IMG/VR virus record: IMGVR_UViG_3300030451_002952
Coordinates: 12,430 to 58,795 of that record
Source: a virus
Length of the DNA: 46,366 nucleotides
Reading direction: 5' to 3' (one strand)
Positions 1 to 8,446 of the stretch are shown piece by piece (position 1 is the stretch's first letter; each line of letters opens with the position of its first letter). Under the pieces are notes generated by a model, which saw only the letters and a list, made by a program, of their open reading frames with translations, did not search any database and was not told where the DNA came from. Both the position numbers and the translations under genes were made by a program.

Positions 1-3000
1 CATTATGATATATTTGTAGGTCATTAGATGCTCCTGCTAAAAACTTACCTGTATCACTACCTACTCTAATATTACCACCAGTAGAAACTATAGTGCCAGA
101 TGTATCAAGCGTTCCTGTTATAACAGCTCCACCTGCTGTTGTCTCAAATTTTTTGGAATTATCGTAGTAGAGGTCAACGCTTCCATTTGTGTCAAATAAT
201 GCCTTTGTTTCTGTACCGTCACCAGACTTTATTATAACAGCACCATCTGCCCACATTTCTAAATTTCCTGTTCCAGCGTCTTTTATAAATGAAGTGCTAC
301 CATCATGAAATATTTGAAGGTCTTGACTAGCACCAAATCTTGCTTTTTGATTATCTCCTAAATCTAAATGGCTTCCTAATATAGCAGCACCAGAACCAGT
401 ATTTGTAGTGATAGAGCCTGTTATTGTTGCTCCTGCATTTGTCGTTTCTATTTTTTTGCTTCCATTATGGTAAAGTTCTACAGCTCCTCCGTTTATGAAT
501 TTTGCCATTTCTGTAGAATCATCATTGTCTCTTATTACAACATCATCTTCTGCTAGTATCTTAATGTCATCACCGTCAGACCTTAAAATTAAATCTCCTG
601 TGTTATTGTCAATAATAGAATTACTACCATCATGATATATTTTAAGGTCAGCACCATCTCCAAAAACAGCTTCTACATTATCAGAAAATTTAGCTTTCCT
701 GCTAAATAGCACATTAGTTGCATCACCATCAAGTTTAAAATATTCTGTTCTTCCTCCACTTCCATTGTCAGATTGGAATACTATATCTGCATCATCTGCA
801 TCGTTTCTTATATATAGATTACCTGTAATGTTTGTTATTACAGAATTTGTTCCGTCATGTATTAATTGTAAATCATTACCTGTGCCTATATTTAATGTTT
901 TACTATCTAATAAACTTACATTACCTGCAAAGTTTGTATCTAAAGCTGAAGTAAAAGTTGCTATAGTATTGTTAGCACTGTTTTTAATTCTAACTGAACC
1001 ACCGCTAACACCTGCAATGAAATTAGACGCAGTTATGTCTCCTCCTGATACTGTTATATCGCCTGTTGTCGTAATATTTCCTGTTACATTTAGTGGTTTA
1101 TTGAAGTTCCAACTTGTGTCAGCGTGAGTGTACGTTAATGTTGCACCTGCTCCACCTATCGTAATACCAGCTCCATTTGCTGCTGCTGAATCTGCTGCAT
1201 CAGTTGCAATACTAAAGTTTAAGTCATCTATTGCTACAGTAGTAGAGTTTATTGTTGTCGTAGTACCATCTACCTGTAAATTACCAGCTATAACAACTGT
1301 TCCTGTATTGTCTCCATGAGTTGCAGGGTCTATAGTAAAACTAGCTGGTCCTCTTAAATATCCTGATGTTGTTATGTTACCACTAGATATAGTACCTACT
1401 GTTATGTTAGGAGTTCCTGACAATCCCGTAGCGTTACCAGTTACGTTTCCTGTTAGTGGACCAGAGAATGCTGTAGCTGTTGCAGTACCTGTTATACTTA
1501 CTCCTGTGTTTGTTGTTTCAAATTTTGTTGACTCGTTAAATCTTAATTGTACTTTACCGTCTTGTTCGGCATATATCATTGTTTCAGAAGCATTAGCATT
1601 TAATACTCTAAAAACACTTGCTGAAAGTCTTAGTTCCCCTGTACCTGCATCTTTAATATAACTATGAGAACCATCGTGAAATATTTGCAAGTCTCCATCA
1701 GTAGCATTACCTATTCTCAAATAAATATTATCACCAGCTACAATATCTTTAGTAAATACATTTTGTCCAACGCCACCATCTATAGTAAAATACGTAGCAA
1801 CTCCACCACTACCATCATCTGATTTGAATTTTATATCTCCATCGTCTTGTCTATTTTGAAATTCTAAATCACCTGTTTCGTTTTGTATGACTGAATCAGT
1901 ACCATCATGATATATTTTAAGGTCTGCTCCTGCACCAAATTGTGCTTCTATGCTATCATCCCATCTTGCGTGTACAGGAAATCTATTTAAAACAGTGCTA
2001 CCATCTAAATAGAAATATGTTGCAACACCACCACTACCATCGTCACTTCTTAATAAAATATCTTTATCGTCTGATTGATTTTGTATTTGTAAAGTTCCTG
2101 TAACATTTTGTATGTATGAATCAGTTCCATTATGATATATTTTTAAATCTGAACCTGTACCAAATCTAGCTTGCTTATTATCTAAATGCCTAGTGTGTTC
2201 TTGGAATTTTATAATGTTTTCGTTACCATTTATCACTACATAATCTGTAACACCTCCACTTCCATCATCTGTCTGAAAATGTATATTCTTATCGTCTGAA
2301 AAATTTCTTATGTATAGATTACCAGTATTATTATCTATAAAACTATGTGTAGTTCCATGATAAATTTCTAAATCTTGTGATGCTCCAAACTGTAATCTAT
2401 CATCTGTTCCACTACCACTATCTCCAAATTGTATAAGGTTTCCATTTGTGTCTAGCGTACCGCCTAGTTGCGGGGTTGTATCTTCAACCACGTTATTTAT
2501 AGATACAGCTTGAGCTCGTGCATCTGTATAATAAAGATTACTACTTCCCTCTCCAATATCATCAGTATCTAATGTTATAGAACCTCCTAATGATACTGCT
2601 GTACCATTTATTGTTATAGAAGAATTAGCTAATGATGAGTTAGGTACATTTGATATTGTAAAATCAATCTCGTTGTTAGTGTCATCGTATGCAACAGATA
2701 TACCTCCTGTTTCATCTCCTCCTAACATACCCCCTATAATGTCTTGTACTTGTTCGTTAGTAAGCTGCGTTGCTGCTATTGTAAGAGTATTTGCAGCATC
2801 ATCGTAAGTCAAACTAACATTAGAACCTGCTTGTAGTAAAGCATTTACCCTGTCATCTACTCTTTCATTAGTAAAGTATAAGTTTGAACCTTCGCCTATA
2901 TCACCAGTATCTAAAGTACCACTACCACCTAATGATATTGCAGTTCCGTTTACTGTTATAGAAGAGTTAGTTAAACTACTATTAGGTATACTAGATAAAG

Positions 3001-4996
3001 CAAAGTCTATTTCATTATTGGTATCATCATATGTAACGCTTATTCCACCAGTCTCATCACCACCAAGCATTCCTCCAATAACATCTTGTACTTGCTCATT
3101 TGTTAGTTGTGTAGAAGATATTGTTAGGGTATTGGCTGCATCATCATAAGATAACGATACATTACTACCTGCTTGCAATAAAGCGTTTACTCTATCGTCT
3201 ACTCTTTCGTTAGTAAAATATAAATTACTACTACCTTCTGTTATTTCATCTGTATTGTCTTTTGTTGCTACAGCTAGATTTATTCTATCATCTATAGCAG
3301 CAGAAGTCATTAAACTTGTATCGTTGTCTGCAAAAGATTCAGAAGCTGTTTGTATAGATGATATAGCTACACTATCTAATGTGAAACTATTAGGAATGGT
3401 TATAGTGCTACCTATACCAAATAGAAAAGTATCACTATTTTGAAAAGTAAATCCTTCATCATTTGTGTTTCTTAATATAAATACACCGCTTACATCCTTT
3501 ATTATATGACCTCCTGCATTAACACTTAATTGTCCTGTGGCTGTTAAATTACCAGATATTGTACCACTTAAAGTAGGTGATGATAATGTTTTATTAGTAA
3601 GTGTTTGAGAACCAGTTAATGTAGCTACTGTACTATCTATAGCTACTGATATGTTGTTATCTGATATTGTCGTAGTCAATCCCGTACCACCAGCTATTGT
3701 AAGTGTATCTGTTCCTATAGTTACATTGTCATTACTACCACTATCTGCTGCAAGCGTAAGAACTGTAGATATTGCAGCTGTTTGAACATTAGTTATTAGT
3801 CCTTTACCATTTACTGTAATAACTGGTATCGCTGTAGTAGAACCAAAAGCACCTGTCGTGCTATTTACTGTAGCTAATGTAGAGTTTAGTGTTGCGTTTG
3901 CTAGGTTAGTTACAGTTACAGTTCCTGTAGTGTCTCCAGTTTGTGTTATAGTAAAATCAGCTACATCAAAATTAATCTTTCCAGTTGTATCATTATAAGT
4001 AACATCTATACCACTTTCTGTATTAGATGATACCATTCCACCAATAATATCTTGAGTAGATTCTGTATCTGTTGTTGTAAATTGATTTATACTTCCAGAT
4101 TGAAACGTATGAGACGCATTAGGTTCTACAATATCTAATAACTCTCGTAATGATGCTTCAGACCCACTTGTCAAAGAAGCATTAGTTCTATCTATAATAT
4201 GAGAGTATAAACCAATAACCAAATCATATTGTTCTGATAATCTAGCAAAAACAGCAGGATTAGAATTTTTATATGTATCAATATCGTCTTTGTATTGATT
4301 TATTTTAGTAAGTAATTCGTTTTGTGATGGAGCTCTTTTTACTTCAATAGTTTCAGAATATGTTTTTATATACTGTACAGATAAATAGGTGTCTGCGGTA
4401 TGTGCATAAGTAATATCTAAAGATAAAGAAGGAGTATAATTACCTTCATAGTAATTACCGCTATTAACCATATCAATTTCTAGACTTCCAAAATTAGATG
4501 TTCCTGTATTTGATATGGCTGATGCACTAGAAACAGCTGAACTTGATGGAAAACTAGAAGATAATGTTCTTGTTGTTATTGTTTCAGTAAAGTTTCCTAC
4601 GTCATATCCTGATGTGTTGTCTTTAAATTTGACAAGGGGTGTTAATACATCAGAAGTATTTGATATGTCTGGTACTGGTTCTTTCCACACAAAGTTAAAT
4701 GACTTAGTTGCTGTGTGGTCATTATTTGAAGAATCTTTTGCGTTTATAACAATAGTATATGTTCCTGTAAGAACTTTATTGTTAACATCAAATTTAATGT
4801 CTTTGTTTGTTGTTCCTCCAGCAGAAGATATGTCTGGACTATTGAAGTCTGTATTTTCAACTACAATCCCGTTAGGATATGTAATTTTAAAGTTTGCTTT
4901 ACTAAAAGTAAAACCTGATGATGTATCAGTTAATTGTATCTGATATGTTCCTGATGTTCTATTTACTAAAAACTTTACGGTAAAATTTGCAGCCAT
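1..4996 (-). CDS. Long repetitive tail fibre protein, 3' end outside window
   Basis: At least 1665 codons stay in one frame from an ATG at 4996 to the left edge, where no stop has been reached. The first ~160 residues look like beta-sandwich (Ig-like) sequence. Next comes a helical stretch (around residues 210-280), then Ser/Thr/Asn/Gly-rich repeats. A unit containing NLYFTNERVDDRVNALLQAG occurs twice (near 3230 and 2890) and a variant NLYYTDARAQ near 2540. A shorter motif like LxIYHDGSxSxI recurs about every 220-350 bases (near 2365, 2140, 1915, 1680, 870, 645, 315 and 15). Such repeats are typical of trimeric fibres of marine phages, which bind the host surface. The gene lies downstream of the capsid genes in the late minus-strand operon. 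The missing C-terminus would carry the receptor tip or chaperone domain. Fibre identity is inferred from repeat type and context. Confidence 0.85.
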   Translation of the reverse strand, partial: MAANFTVKFLVNRTSGTYQIQLTDTSSGFTFSKANFKITYPNGIVVENTDFNSPDISSAGGTTNKDIKFDVNNKVLTGTYTIVINAKDSSNNDHTATKSFNFVWKEPVPDISNTSDVLTPLVKFKDNTSGYDVGNFTETITTRTLSSSFPSSSAVSSASAISNTGTSNFGSLEIDMVNSGNYYEGNYTPSLSLDITYAHTADTYLSVQYIKTYSETIEVKRAPSQNELLTKINQYKDDIDTYKNSNPAVFARLSEQYDLVIGLYSHIIDRTNASLTSGSEASLRELLDIVEPNASHTFQSGSINQFTTTDTESTQDIIGGMVSSNTESGIDVTYNDTTGKINFDVADFTITQTGDTTGTVTVTNLANATLNSTLATVNSTTGAFGSTTAIPVITVNGKGLITNVQTAAISTVLTLAADSGSNDNVTIGTDTLTIAGGTGLTTTISDNNISVAIDSTVATLTGSQTLTNKTLSSPTLSGTISGNLTATGQLSVNAGGHIIKDVSGVFILRNTNDEGFTFQNSDTFLFGIGSTITIPNSFTLDSVAISSIQTASESFADNDTSLMTSAAIDDRINLAVATKDNTDEITEGSSNLYFTNERVDDRVNALLQAGSNVSLSYDDAANTLTISSTQLTNEQVQDVIGGMLGGDETGGISVTYDDTNNEIDFALSSIPNSSLTNSSITVNGTAISLGGSGTLDTGDIGEGSNLYFTNERVDDRVNALLQAGSNVSLTYDDAANTLTIAATQLTNEQVQDIIGGMLGGDETGGISVAYDDTNNEIDFTISNVPNSSLANSSITINGTAVSLGGSITLDTDDIGEGSSNLYYTDARAQAVSINNVVEDTTPQLGGTLDTNGNLIQFGDSGSGTDDRLQFGASQDLEIYHGTTHSFIDNNTGNLYIRNFSDDKNIHFQTDDGSGGVTDYVVINGNENIIKFQEHTRHLDNKQARFGTGSDLKIYHNGTDSYIQNVTGTLQIQNQSDDKDILLRSDDGSGGVATYFYLDGSTVLNRFPVHARWDDSIEAQFGAGADLKIYHDGTDSVIQNETGDLEFQNRQDDGDIKFKSDDGSGGVATYFTIDGGVGQNVFTKDIVAGDNIYLRIGNATDGDLQIFHDGSHSYIKDAGTGELRLSASVFRVLNANASETMIYAEQDGKVQLRFNESTKFETTNTGVSITGTATATAFSGPLTGNVTGNATGLSGTPNITVGTISSGNITTSGYLRGPASFTIDPATHGDNTGTVVIAGNLQVDGTTTTINSTTVAIDDLNFSIATDAADSAAANGAGITIGGAGATLTYTHADTSWNFNKPLNVTGNITTTGDITVSGGDITASNFIAGVSGGSVRIKNSANNTIATFTSALDTNFAGNVSLLDSKTLNIGTGNDLQLIHDGTNSVITNITGNLYIRNDADDADIVFQSDNGSGGRTEYFKLDGDATNVLFSRKAKFSDNVEAVFGDGADLKIYHDGSNSIIDNNTGDLILRSDGDDIKILAEDDVVIRDNDDSTEMAKFINGGAVELYHNGSKKIETTNAGATITGSITTNTGSGAAILGSHLDLGDNQKARFGASQDLQIFHDGSTSFIKDAGTGNLEMWADGAVIIKSGDGTETKALFDTNGSVDLYYDNSKKFETTAGGAVITGTLDTSGTIVSTGGNIRVGSDTGKFLAGASNDLQIYHN
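2520..3240 (-). repeat. Tandem coding repeat inside the tail fibre gene
   Basis: Two near-identical units of about 340 bases lie head to tail. Each encodes NLYFTNERVDDR, then LQAGSNVSL, YDDAANTLTI, QLTNEQVQD, IGGMLGGDETGG and YDDTNNEIDF. A third, diverged start (NLYYTDARAQ) follows near 2540. The two units differ mostly at third codon positions, which suggests an old duplication kept under protein-level selection. Confidence 0.8.
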
Positions 4997-5002
4997 ATTA
5001 TC

Positions 5003-5048
5003 GTGGTTTAAAGGGGTATAACATTAAACATTACAACCCCCAAACCAC
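5003..5048 (-). promoter_or_regulatory. Hairpin just upstream of the tail fibre start
   Basis: An outer arm GTGGTTT (5003-5009) pairs perfectly with AAACCAC (5042-5048). An inner arm GGGGT (5013-5017) pairs with ACCCC (5036-5040). In the minus-strand transcript the structure ends about six bases before the fibre ATG at 4996. It could terminate or process the upstream message, or cover the fibre ribosome-binding region. There is no clean U-run, so simple Rho-independent termination is less likely. Confidence 0.45.
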
Positions 5049-5062
5049 TCCAAACAACCAAA

Positions 5063-5899
5063 CTATGGGTTGTCTCTTTTAGCCAATACTCTTGACTCAA
5101 TAGCTTCGAGCTCTTCTTGATTTTCTGTTTGAAGGTATTCTGCAATTTCATAAAACGGTTTTACTCCTATTTTCTTTTTGTATGTGAAAATATCTTTCTT
5201 AGATTCACTCCATACAAATTTAGCACTCTTCTGATTGTGAGAGATGATTCTTAGGTCAACAGCCTCTCGCACAAGAGACTCCGTTCTATTTGTTTGCTGT
5301 AATGTAATGTTAAGAAAATCTTCTGGATTAAATTCCGCAAATTCTTCAACATCATTTCTTAATTCATCCTCTGATTTATTTAACTTCATTCCTAGACTAG
5401 AAGCAACAAACTTTACATCATCTTCGCTAAGGTTATTAGCTTTTTGCATAGCTTCTAAAATCATTTTTCTTTCCTGTCTTTCTAAAATTGCATCTGCCTT
5501 AGTATCTGCTTTACTAAAAAATCCTGCTTTAGATGTAACTCTATTTTTATTGGACATATTCCCGTTAGACAATTCTAAGTATTGATACATTTTTTGATGC
5601 GTAGGATTATTACCATTTAATACTATACATCCTCCTCCAGCTCTAGTAAAGTTTATTTCTCCAAATATAGCTTCTCCATCAGCTCTTACGTTTGTTATAT
5701 ATGCTATTTGCACATAATCATCAGCGATGGGGTCATAGATTTCATCTGTAGAAGGTACATTTCTGTAAGCTGGTATTAAAAATTTCCCATCGTTATCTGG
5801 GTCTGGCTGAATATCAGTCAATTTATACATGACCGTTGAGCCTCTTGGTATTTTTTTTATTAACTCTTTAGAGTAATTATTATAAAGTTCTGCTTTCAT
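5063..5899 (-). CDS. Unrecognised 278-aa protein after the capsid gene, probably virion-associated
   Basis: I do not recognise a family. The N-terminal half (about residues 20-115) looks beta-rich. The second half is helical and charged, with a KADAILERQERKMILEAMQK stretch and a run of acidic residues near 175-195. It lies between the major capsid and tail fibre genes, behind a terminator-like hairpin, so its expression may be lower than that of the capsid protein. The ATG at 5899 follows an A/T-rich leader with no Shine-Dalgarno sequence, as is usual in Bacteroidota. A structural or head-completion role is inferred from position only. Confidence 0.6.
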   Translation of the reverse strand: MKAELYNNYSKELIKKIPRGSTVMYKLTDIQPDPDNDGKFLIPAYRNVPSTDEIYDPIADDYVQIAYITNVRADGEAIFGEINFTRAGGGCIVLNGNNPTHQKMYQYLELSNGNMSNKNRVTSKAGFFSKADTKADAILERQERKMILEAMQKANNLSEDDVKFVASSLGMKLNKSEDELRNDVEEFAEFNPEDFLNITLQQTNRTESLVREAVDLRIISHNQKSAKFVWSESKKDIFTYKKKIGVKPFYEIAEYLQTENQEELEAIESRVLAKRDNP

Positions 5900-5922
5900 A
5901 ATTTTTGATTGTTTGTTTTTTT

Positions 5923-5952
5923 AAAAAAAAGGGGAGAGAAACCCCTCCCCTT
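5923..5952 (-). terminator. Terminator-like hairpin between capsid and downstream genes
   Basis: AAGGGGAG (5929-5936) pairs perfectly with CTCCCCTT (5945-5952) around an 8-base loop. Read on the minus strand, the stem is followed by a U-run (A's at 5923-5930 on the plus strand). It begins 12 bases after the capsid stop codon. Confidence 0.75.
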
Positions 5953-5964
5953 AAATATTATATA

Positions 5965-7275
5965 TTAACCATTAACATATAACCATCCAAAGTGGTCAAC
6001 TCCTACTACGTCTAGTCCTTCTATTGAAGTATAGACAATATCAAGAGTATCAGTATCACTTGTAGGTGTTGGAGCAAGACCACCCAACAATTTCTCTCTA
6101 TATCGAGTTGTTGAACCATCATGTAGTTCCATATATCTTGTAGAAATTCTATCTACAACTCCACCTCCATGCTCTACTTTAACACCATTACTTGGAATTA
6201 AATATGCATAGCTATCAAATTTAAATGCATCAACTGGGTTTACTACATTTCCATTGTCAAGAGCTTGTAGTCTCTTTTTGTGGAAAGTTCTTCCAAAAAT
6301 TCTGAAAGACTCAAAACCTAGTTTTACAGCTTGCTCTTCACTTCCGTTAAAAGCGCCATACTGCACACCACCTGACTTAAACATATCTGCTGTTGCAATA
6401 CCTAAGTCAATAGCGTTATCTGCCTCACCACCAGCTAAAATAATATACTCTGCACCAGCTCTAGCTTTATCTAGTTTTCTGGATAGATTATTTAAATCAG
6501 TTGATAATGCTACAGTTCCACCAGTTGCTACAGTTTGCTGTACACCACCACCTTTGATATACTCATGTAAACCTTTGGTCATGTTGACTGTGTTGCCAGA
6601 TGCATCAGTAGTTGAACCACCAATACCATATAACATACCATACTGTACATCCATTCTATGTTTCAAAAATGCATCATGCTGTTGTTTTAGGAAATAGTAA
6701 GGCTTTCCTTTGTATTCAACTTCAATTTTAGAACCAGCAGCTAAATCTGTGATGCTAGTTTTAGTTTTGAAAATTTGAACATTGTTAGAAACAGCTGTTA
6801 AGTCTGACTTTCTCATCAGATTTGAGCCTGTTCCTTCACCATATGCATTACTAAAAAATACAACAGTATCACCAGTTTCTATATCACCTTCTGCGATAGT
6901 TTCTAGTGCTTTTACGTTAATAACATTGTTTGCATCATTAGTTATTGCTGTAACTAAAGCTCTTTTACCGTCTTTAGTCATCATAATCTCACCTACAATA
7001 GGTTGGATTGCACTTTGTACTAAGTCAATAGAAAACACATCTCCAGCGTTTCCACCAGCTGGGTCGTTTTGTACTTCTGCTGACGCATACAAATCACTGT
7101 TTACAAAATGCCTATATGTTACCTGTGATGTTGGGTTTGACCTTCCCATCACATCCATTAAGTCTAAAAAAGACTCGTTGTCTTCAACATCAAGCACTTG
7201 CTTTAAAATATCTCTCTGGTCTAAAAAAGTTGTACTAGAGAGATAACTTCTATTAATTATTCCTGCTTCTGCCAT
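5965..7275 (-). CDS. Major capsid protein
   Basis: A 436-aa protein directly downstream of portal and scaffold genes, the standard place and size for an HK97-fold major capsid protein. The N-terminus (about residues 1-60) carries a helical segment with TTFLDQRDILKQVLDVEDNE. The rest mixes beta-rich segments with glycine-rich turns (for example IGGSTTDASGN and GGTVALSTDLNNLSRKLDKA) and a C-terminal beta region. There is no catalytic motif. A terminator directly after the stop fits a highly expressed product. The ATG at 7275 has an AT-rich leader. Identity rests mainly on position and general character, since the fold cannot be proven from sequence alone. Confidence 0.8.
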   Translation of the reverse strand: MAEAGIINRSYLSSTTFLDQRDILKQVLDVEDNESFLDLMDVMGRSNPTSQVTYRHFVNSDLYASAEVQNDPAGGNAGDVFSIDLVQSAIQPIVGEIMMTKDGKRALVTAITNDANNVINVKALETIAEGDIETGDTVVFFSNAYGEGTGSNLMRKSDLTAVSNNVQIFKTKTSITDLAAGSKIEVEYKGKPYYFLKQQHDAFLKHRMDVQYGMLYGIGGSTTDASGNTVNMTKGLHEYIKGGGVQQTVATGGTVALSTDLNNLSRKLDKARAGAEYIILAGGEADNAIDLGIATADMFKSGGVQYGAFNGSEEQAVKLGFESFRIFGRTFHKKRLQALDNGNVVNPVDAFKFDSYAYLIPSNGVKVEHGGGVVDRISTRYMELHDGSTTRYREKLLGGLAPTPTSDTDTLDIVYTSIEGLDVVGVDHFGWLYVNG

Positions 7276-7304
7276 AATAAATAAAATTTATGCTAGTTTC
7301 AATA

Positions 7305-8417
7305 CTAGCGTTGTACTTTGTTTTTAAGTGCGTAAGTCAAAAAGCCTTCTGGGTCATCGTAAGGGGTATCACCTCCTACTTCTGGCTTTACGTCTTTTTT
7401 ACTTACAAGAGGCTCTGGATTCTTAATTTCATTTTCAATCAATTTTTTCCCCAGAGATTTTCCATACTTCACTAATTCATCTACAAAAGCATCAGGATTC
7501 TCAACAAATGCTACAGTTTTTGACCACAATTCCCAATCGACTTCTTTTTTGTCGTTTATGAATCTTGACCAAAACGTATTATTGTCTATGGCATAATCAA
7601 CAAGTTTGCTCGTATCTTTAATTTGAAAATTTAAAGGGTCTTCATCCCTTACCTTCAAATTAACTGTACTACTGTCAATAACCTCCTTGAGATTATTTCT
7701 AATAGCTGCAATCTGCTGATTTAAAGCCGCCTGCTGCTCTTCTTTACTTGGTGGCTTTGGTAAGTTTTGAGGAACGAATTCCTGTTGCTCTTTGATAAAT
7801 GTTTGTCTAAGTCTTCCTGCATCTCGCTTTAGTAACTCTTGACCGAGTTCGACTTCGTCTTCCTCGTATTCTTTATCATCAAGTTTGTACTTACTAAGTA
7901 CCTCGTAATTAAATAGCCTCTCTTTTGCTTTTACACTTAATTCTGGATTCTCTCTCTCGAATTTTAGCCTCAAAAGCTCAAGGTCGCCAATCTTGTCATA
8001 GTCGAACTGATATGCTTCCAAAAATGGTCGCAAATCTTTGTTCTCCCTGTAATACTTGACTGCATTTTTAATGTAGTCATCTTGTAAAGACCTTGCTAGG
8101 TCTATAGTTTCTTCATCAATCCCGTAGTCAGAAAGTGTTGGTTCAGACCTTTCTACAGGTTTTTCTTCAACTACTTCTTCCTTTACTTCTACCTCTTCTT
8201 CTTTACTCTCCTCTTGACTTTCTTCTTCACTTTGTTCGGTAGACTCTTCAGAGACTTCTTCGTTTTCTTCCGAAACTTCTCCGCTAGCTTCGGGTTCGTC
8301 TTGTACAGATACCTCATCTGTGCTTTGCTCTTCAACGGCATCTTCTACTTTTTCTGTTTCTACAATAGGTTTACCATCTATGGTAAAATCCTCTAATTTT
8401 GCTTCTTCTTTTTCCAT
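7305..8417 (-). CDS. Acidic scaffolding protein
   Basis: A 370-aa protein with a very acidic, low-complexity N-terminal third (about residues 1-95, runs of Glu with Ser/Val). A predicted helical, charged body follows, with Gln/Glu-rich segments around 200-240 and a basic end (LKNKVQR). Scaffolding proteins of tailed phages are typically acidic, helical and encoded between portal and capsid genes, as here. They guide procapsid assembly and then leave or are degraded. No protease motif is seen in it or next to it. It sits 29 bases after the portal gene and the same distance before the capsid gene. Confidence 0.75.
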   Translation of the reverse strand: MEKEEAKLEDFTIDGKPIVETEKVEDAVEEQSTDEVSVQDEPEASGEVSEENEEVSEESTEQSEEESQEESKEEEVEVKEEVVEEKPVERSEPTLSDYGIDEETIDLARSLQDDYIKNAVKYYRENKDLRPFLEAYQFDYDKIGDLELLRLKFERENPELSVKAKERLFNYEVLSKYKLDDKEYEEDEVELGQELLKRDAGRLRQTFIKEQQEFVPQNLPKPPSKEEQQAALNQQIAAIRNNLKEVIDSSTVNLKVRDEDPLNFQIKDTSKLVDYAIDNNTFWSRFINDKKEVDWELWSKTVAFVENPDAFVDELVKYGKSLGKKLIENEIKNPEPLVSKKDVKPEVGGDTPYDDPEGFLTYALKNKVQR

Positions 8418-8446
8418 AATTAAAATTTTGTTTGGATGTACAAATA

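Noticed and set aside
300-2378. CRISPR array suggested by regularly spaced similar segments
   Set aside because: The spacing varies, the segments are in one reading frame and they encode fibre repeats. No cas genes are present.
765-4943. Several plus-strand open frames of 60-142 codons opposite the fibre gene
   Set aside because: They mirror the third-position bias of the minus-strand fibre gene, have hydrophobic, low-information products and lack leaders.
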